A DNA stretch of 64,000 bases from Burkholderiales bacterium (GTDB lineage Bacteria > Pseudomonadota > Gammaproteobacteria > Burkholderiales > Burkholderiaceae_C): NCBI GenBank assembly GCA_947372225.1, contig CANBSV010000004.1, positions 1 to 64,000 on the forward strand, read 5' to 3'. Below, one piece after another: positions 62,339-64,000 of this stretch (positions are counted from its first letter, which is position 1; each line of letters opens with the position of its first letter). The notes below the pieces were generated by a model. It ran no database searches. It saw only the letters and a list, made by a program, of their open reading frames with translations, and had not been told where the DNA came from. A program made the translations under genes and the position numbers.

Positions 62339-62704
62339 TCAGAACTTGCGAATCTCGGTGATGCGGTTGTGCGCATCGAGCAGCAGCACCTTGGGCTTGT
62401 GCCCGGCGACTTCGGCATCGGTCATGGGCGCGTAGGTGCAGATGATCAGCAGGTCGCCGACTTGTGCCTTGCGCGCGGCAGCGCCGTTGAGCGACACCGT
62501 GCCCGAACCCTTCGCCGCCTTGATGATGTACGTCGAGAAGCGCTCGCCGTTGTTCACGTTGTAGAGCTCGATGCGCTCGAACTCACGCATGTCGGCTTGC
62601 TCCAGCAGGTCGCTGTCGATGCCGCACGAGCCCTCGTAGTGCAGATCGGCCTCGGTCACCGTGGCACGGTGCAGCTTGGCGCGCAGCATCATGCGTGCAC
62701 TCAT
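62339..62704 (-). CDS. panD: Aspartate 1-decarboxylase proenzyme
   Basis: A 121-residue pyruvoyl enzyme making beta-alanine for pantothenate and CoA. Self-cleavage is expected between Gly25 and Ser26 in HYEGSCGID. NNGERFSTYII and SLNGAAARKAQVGD are family motifs. Its ATG overlaps the pntAA stop (ATGA), and it ends 24 bp before the next transhydrogenase gene, so it is embedded in the pnt operon. Confidence 0.96.
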   Translation of the reverse strand: MSARMMLRAKLHRATVTEADLHYEGSCGIDSDLLEQADMREFERIELYNVNNGERFSTYIIKAAKGSGTVSLNGAAARKAQVGDLLIICTYAPMTDAEVAGHKPKVLLLDAHNRITEIRKF

Positions 62705-63831
62705 GTGCGCAACACCTTGGCGTCTTGCGTCATCAGGCAGGCAGCCACGATGTCGTCGTCCATGGGAACGTGCAGCGCGCCTTCCTTGGTGATCACGAGC
62801 TTGAGGAAGTCGAGCACATTGCGGGCATACAGCGCAGACGCGTCAGCCGCCACTCGAGCAGGCAGGTTGGTTTCACCCACCAGGGTCACGCCATGCGCCA
62901 CCACGGTATGGTCGGCACGCGACAAGGTGCAGTTGCCGCCCAGGCCATCGGCGCCACGGCCGGCGGCGATGTCGACGATCACCGAACCGGGCTTCATCGA
63001 CTTGACCATGTCCTCGGTGATCAGTGTGGGCGCCGCGCGCCCCGGGATCAGCGCGGTGGAAATCACCACATCGGCCATCGCCACCCGCTTGGCGACTTCG
63101 AATTTTTGCCGCTCCAACCAGCCTGACGGCATGGGTCGCGCGTAGCCGCCCACGCCCACGGCCGCCTCGCGTTCCTCGTCGGTCTCGAAGGGCACGTCGA
63201 TGAACTTCGCGCCGAGCGACTCGACCTGCTCCTTGACGCCGGGGCGCACGTCGCTGGCCTCGATCACCGCACCCAGCCGCTTGGCCGTGGCGATCGCCTG
63301 CAGTCCGGCCACGCCCACGCCCAGGATCACGACGCGTGCGGCCTTCACCGTGCCGGCAGCGGTCATGAGCATCGGGAAGAAGCGCTGGTACTCGCTGGCC
63401 GCGATCATCACGGCCTTGTAGCCGGCGATGTTGGCTTGTGAGCTGAGCACGTCCATGCTCTGAGCCCGGGTGGTGCGCGGCGCAGCTTCGAGCGCGAAGG
63501 CGGTCACGCCGGCGGCGGCCAGACCTTGCAGTCCGGCGGCATCGAAGGGATTGAGCATGCCCACCAGCGCAGCGCCGCATTTGAGCAGCGGCAACTCGTG
63601 GGCCTGAGGGGCGCGCACCTTGAGCACCAGGTCGCAGCCGAAGGCGCCGGCCGCATCGGTGATCACGCCACCGGCAGCGACGTATGCCGCGTCGGTCACG
63701 CTCGCGGCAACGCCTGCACCTGTCTCAATGCGCACCGTGTGCCCCTGAGCCGTGAGCTTCTTGACAGTCTCTGGCGTGACGGCCACGCGCGTCTCGCGCG
63801 TGACGGTTTCAAGTGGAACCCCGATCTGCAT
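62701..63831 (-). CDS. pntAA: NAD(P) transhydrogenase alpha subunit, NAD-binding part
   Basis: A 376-residue soluble domain I that binds NAD(H). Starts MQIGVPLETVTRETRVAVTP, preceded by GGAG. The Rossmann motif is GVGVAGLQAIATAKRLGA followed by SDVRPGVKEQVESLG. SSQANIAGYKAV and NCTLSRADHTVV are conserved. The membrane part of PntA is a separate gene two positions downstream, with panD in between. Confidence 0.96.
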   Translation of the reverse strand: MQIGVPLETVTRETRVAVTPETVKKLTAQGHTVRIETGAGVAASVTDAAYVAAGGVITDAAGAFGCDLVLKVRAPQAHELPLLKCGAALVGMLNPFDAAGLQGLAAAGVTAFALEAAPRTTRAQSMDVLSSQANIAGYKAVMIAASEYQRFFPMLMTAAGTVKAARVVILGVGVAGLQAIATAKRLGAVIEASDVRPGVKEQVESLGAKFIDVPFETDEEREAAVGVGGYARPMPSGWLERQKFEVAKRVAMADVVISTALIPGRAAPTLITEDMVKSMKPGSVIVDIAAGRGADGLGGNCTLSRADHTVVAHGVTLVGETNLPARVAADASALYARNVLDFLKLVITKEGALHVPMDDDIVAACLMTQDAKVLRT

Positions 63832-63955
63832 GGATGCGTACTCCGTCCTTTGGGGCGCACGAGATGCGCGGGCCCGAATCAAGCAAAGCCGCGCAGCTTA
63901 CACAATCCGGCGTTTCCCTGCTTAAAAAGGTAGCCGGCCGCTACCATCTGCGCCC

Positions 63956-64000
63956 ATGAGCAATCGCTGGACACCCCATGTCACCGTGGCCGCGGTGATC
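63956..64000 (+). CDS. NUDIX hydrolase, N-terminal fragment
   Basis: Only 15 codons are inside the window: MSNRWTPHVTVAAVI. The TPHVTVAAVI beginning is typical of NudJ-type phosphatases, but the NUDIX box lies outside. It is divergent from pntAA. Confidence 0.55.
   Translation, partial: MSNRWTPHVTVAAVI

Overview
The window is GC-rich, densely coding DNA from a betaproteobacterium, most likely a burkholderialean of the Rubrivivax/Leptothrix/Methylibium group. This rests on gene order and family content: the rsmB-DUF4390-ntrY-ntrX block, metX-metW, lptA-lptB-rpoN, a Kdo hydroxylase, a PEP-CTERM protein, a BLUF protein and PsiF repeats. The genus assignment is inference. Nearly everything is chromosomal core or common accessory content. 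No phage module, transposase, CRISPR array or classical defence system was seen.

Layout. 1-6985 (minus): a signalling operon of sensor histidine kinase, REC-histidine kinase, HD-GYP phosphodiesterase and PAS protein (cut by the window edge), with stop/start overlaps at two of the three junctions. 7232-8955: a secreted two-repeat protein behind a perfect FNR-type palindrome, followed by a strong terminator. 9161-9718: an orphan CheW. 10054-12736: a tightly overlapped hydrolase/DedA/ATP-grasp operon of unknown purpose. 12891-16178: DinB-like, YHS, DoxX-like, patatin and cupin genes. 16279-17024: an ECF sigma factor with a tiny zinc-finger anti-sigma factor. 17179-20526: a scar-like interval bounded by a decayed 3' half of tRNA-Phe and by the intact tRNA-Phe; it holds phoD, a small ORF and a 5'-truncated, frameshifted PEP-CTERM gene. 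20557-25542: ntrX, ntrY, DUF4390 and rsmB. 25618-26814: folE followed directly by a BLUF photoreceptor. 26833-30487: LemA, proA, metW and metX, with metX behind a probable SAM-II riboswitch. 30792-39428: metabolic genes (FMN glutamate-synthase-like protein, GST, purB, pyrF, M14 peptidase, class II amidotransferase, FAD reductase).

39451-44276 is an envelope-polysaccharide set: an AT-richer polytopic membrane protein, a UPF0104 protein, a GT4 glycosyltransferase and a Kdo hydroxylase. 44277-49221 (minus) carries ndh, aceB, a PsiF protein and a Ser/Thr kinase fused to a cNMP-binding-like domain. 49443-56953 (plus) runs argS, a SPOR protein, dsbA, lptA, lptB, rpoN and a THUMP methyltransferase. 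56960-63831 (minus) runs rsmE, fadD, an RsbW-like/STAS pair, and pntAA, panD, pntAB, pntB. A NUDIX hydrolase begins at the right edge.

The most unusual points are the SAM-II element in a betaproteobacterium, the duplicated tRNA-Phe end with its adjoining terminator, the overlapped hydrolase/DedA/ATP-grasp operon, folE paired with BLUF, and panD inside the transhydrogenase operon.
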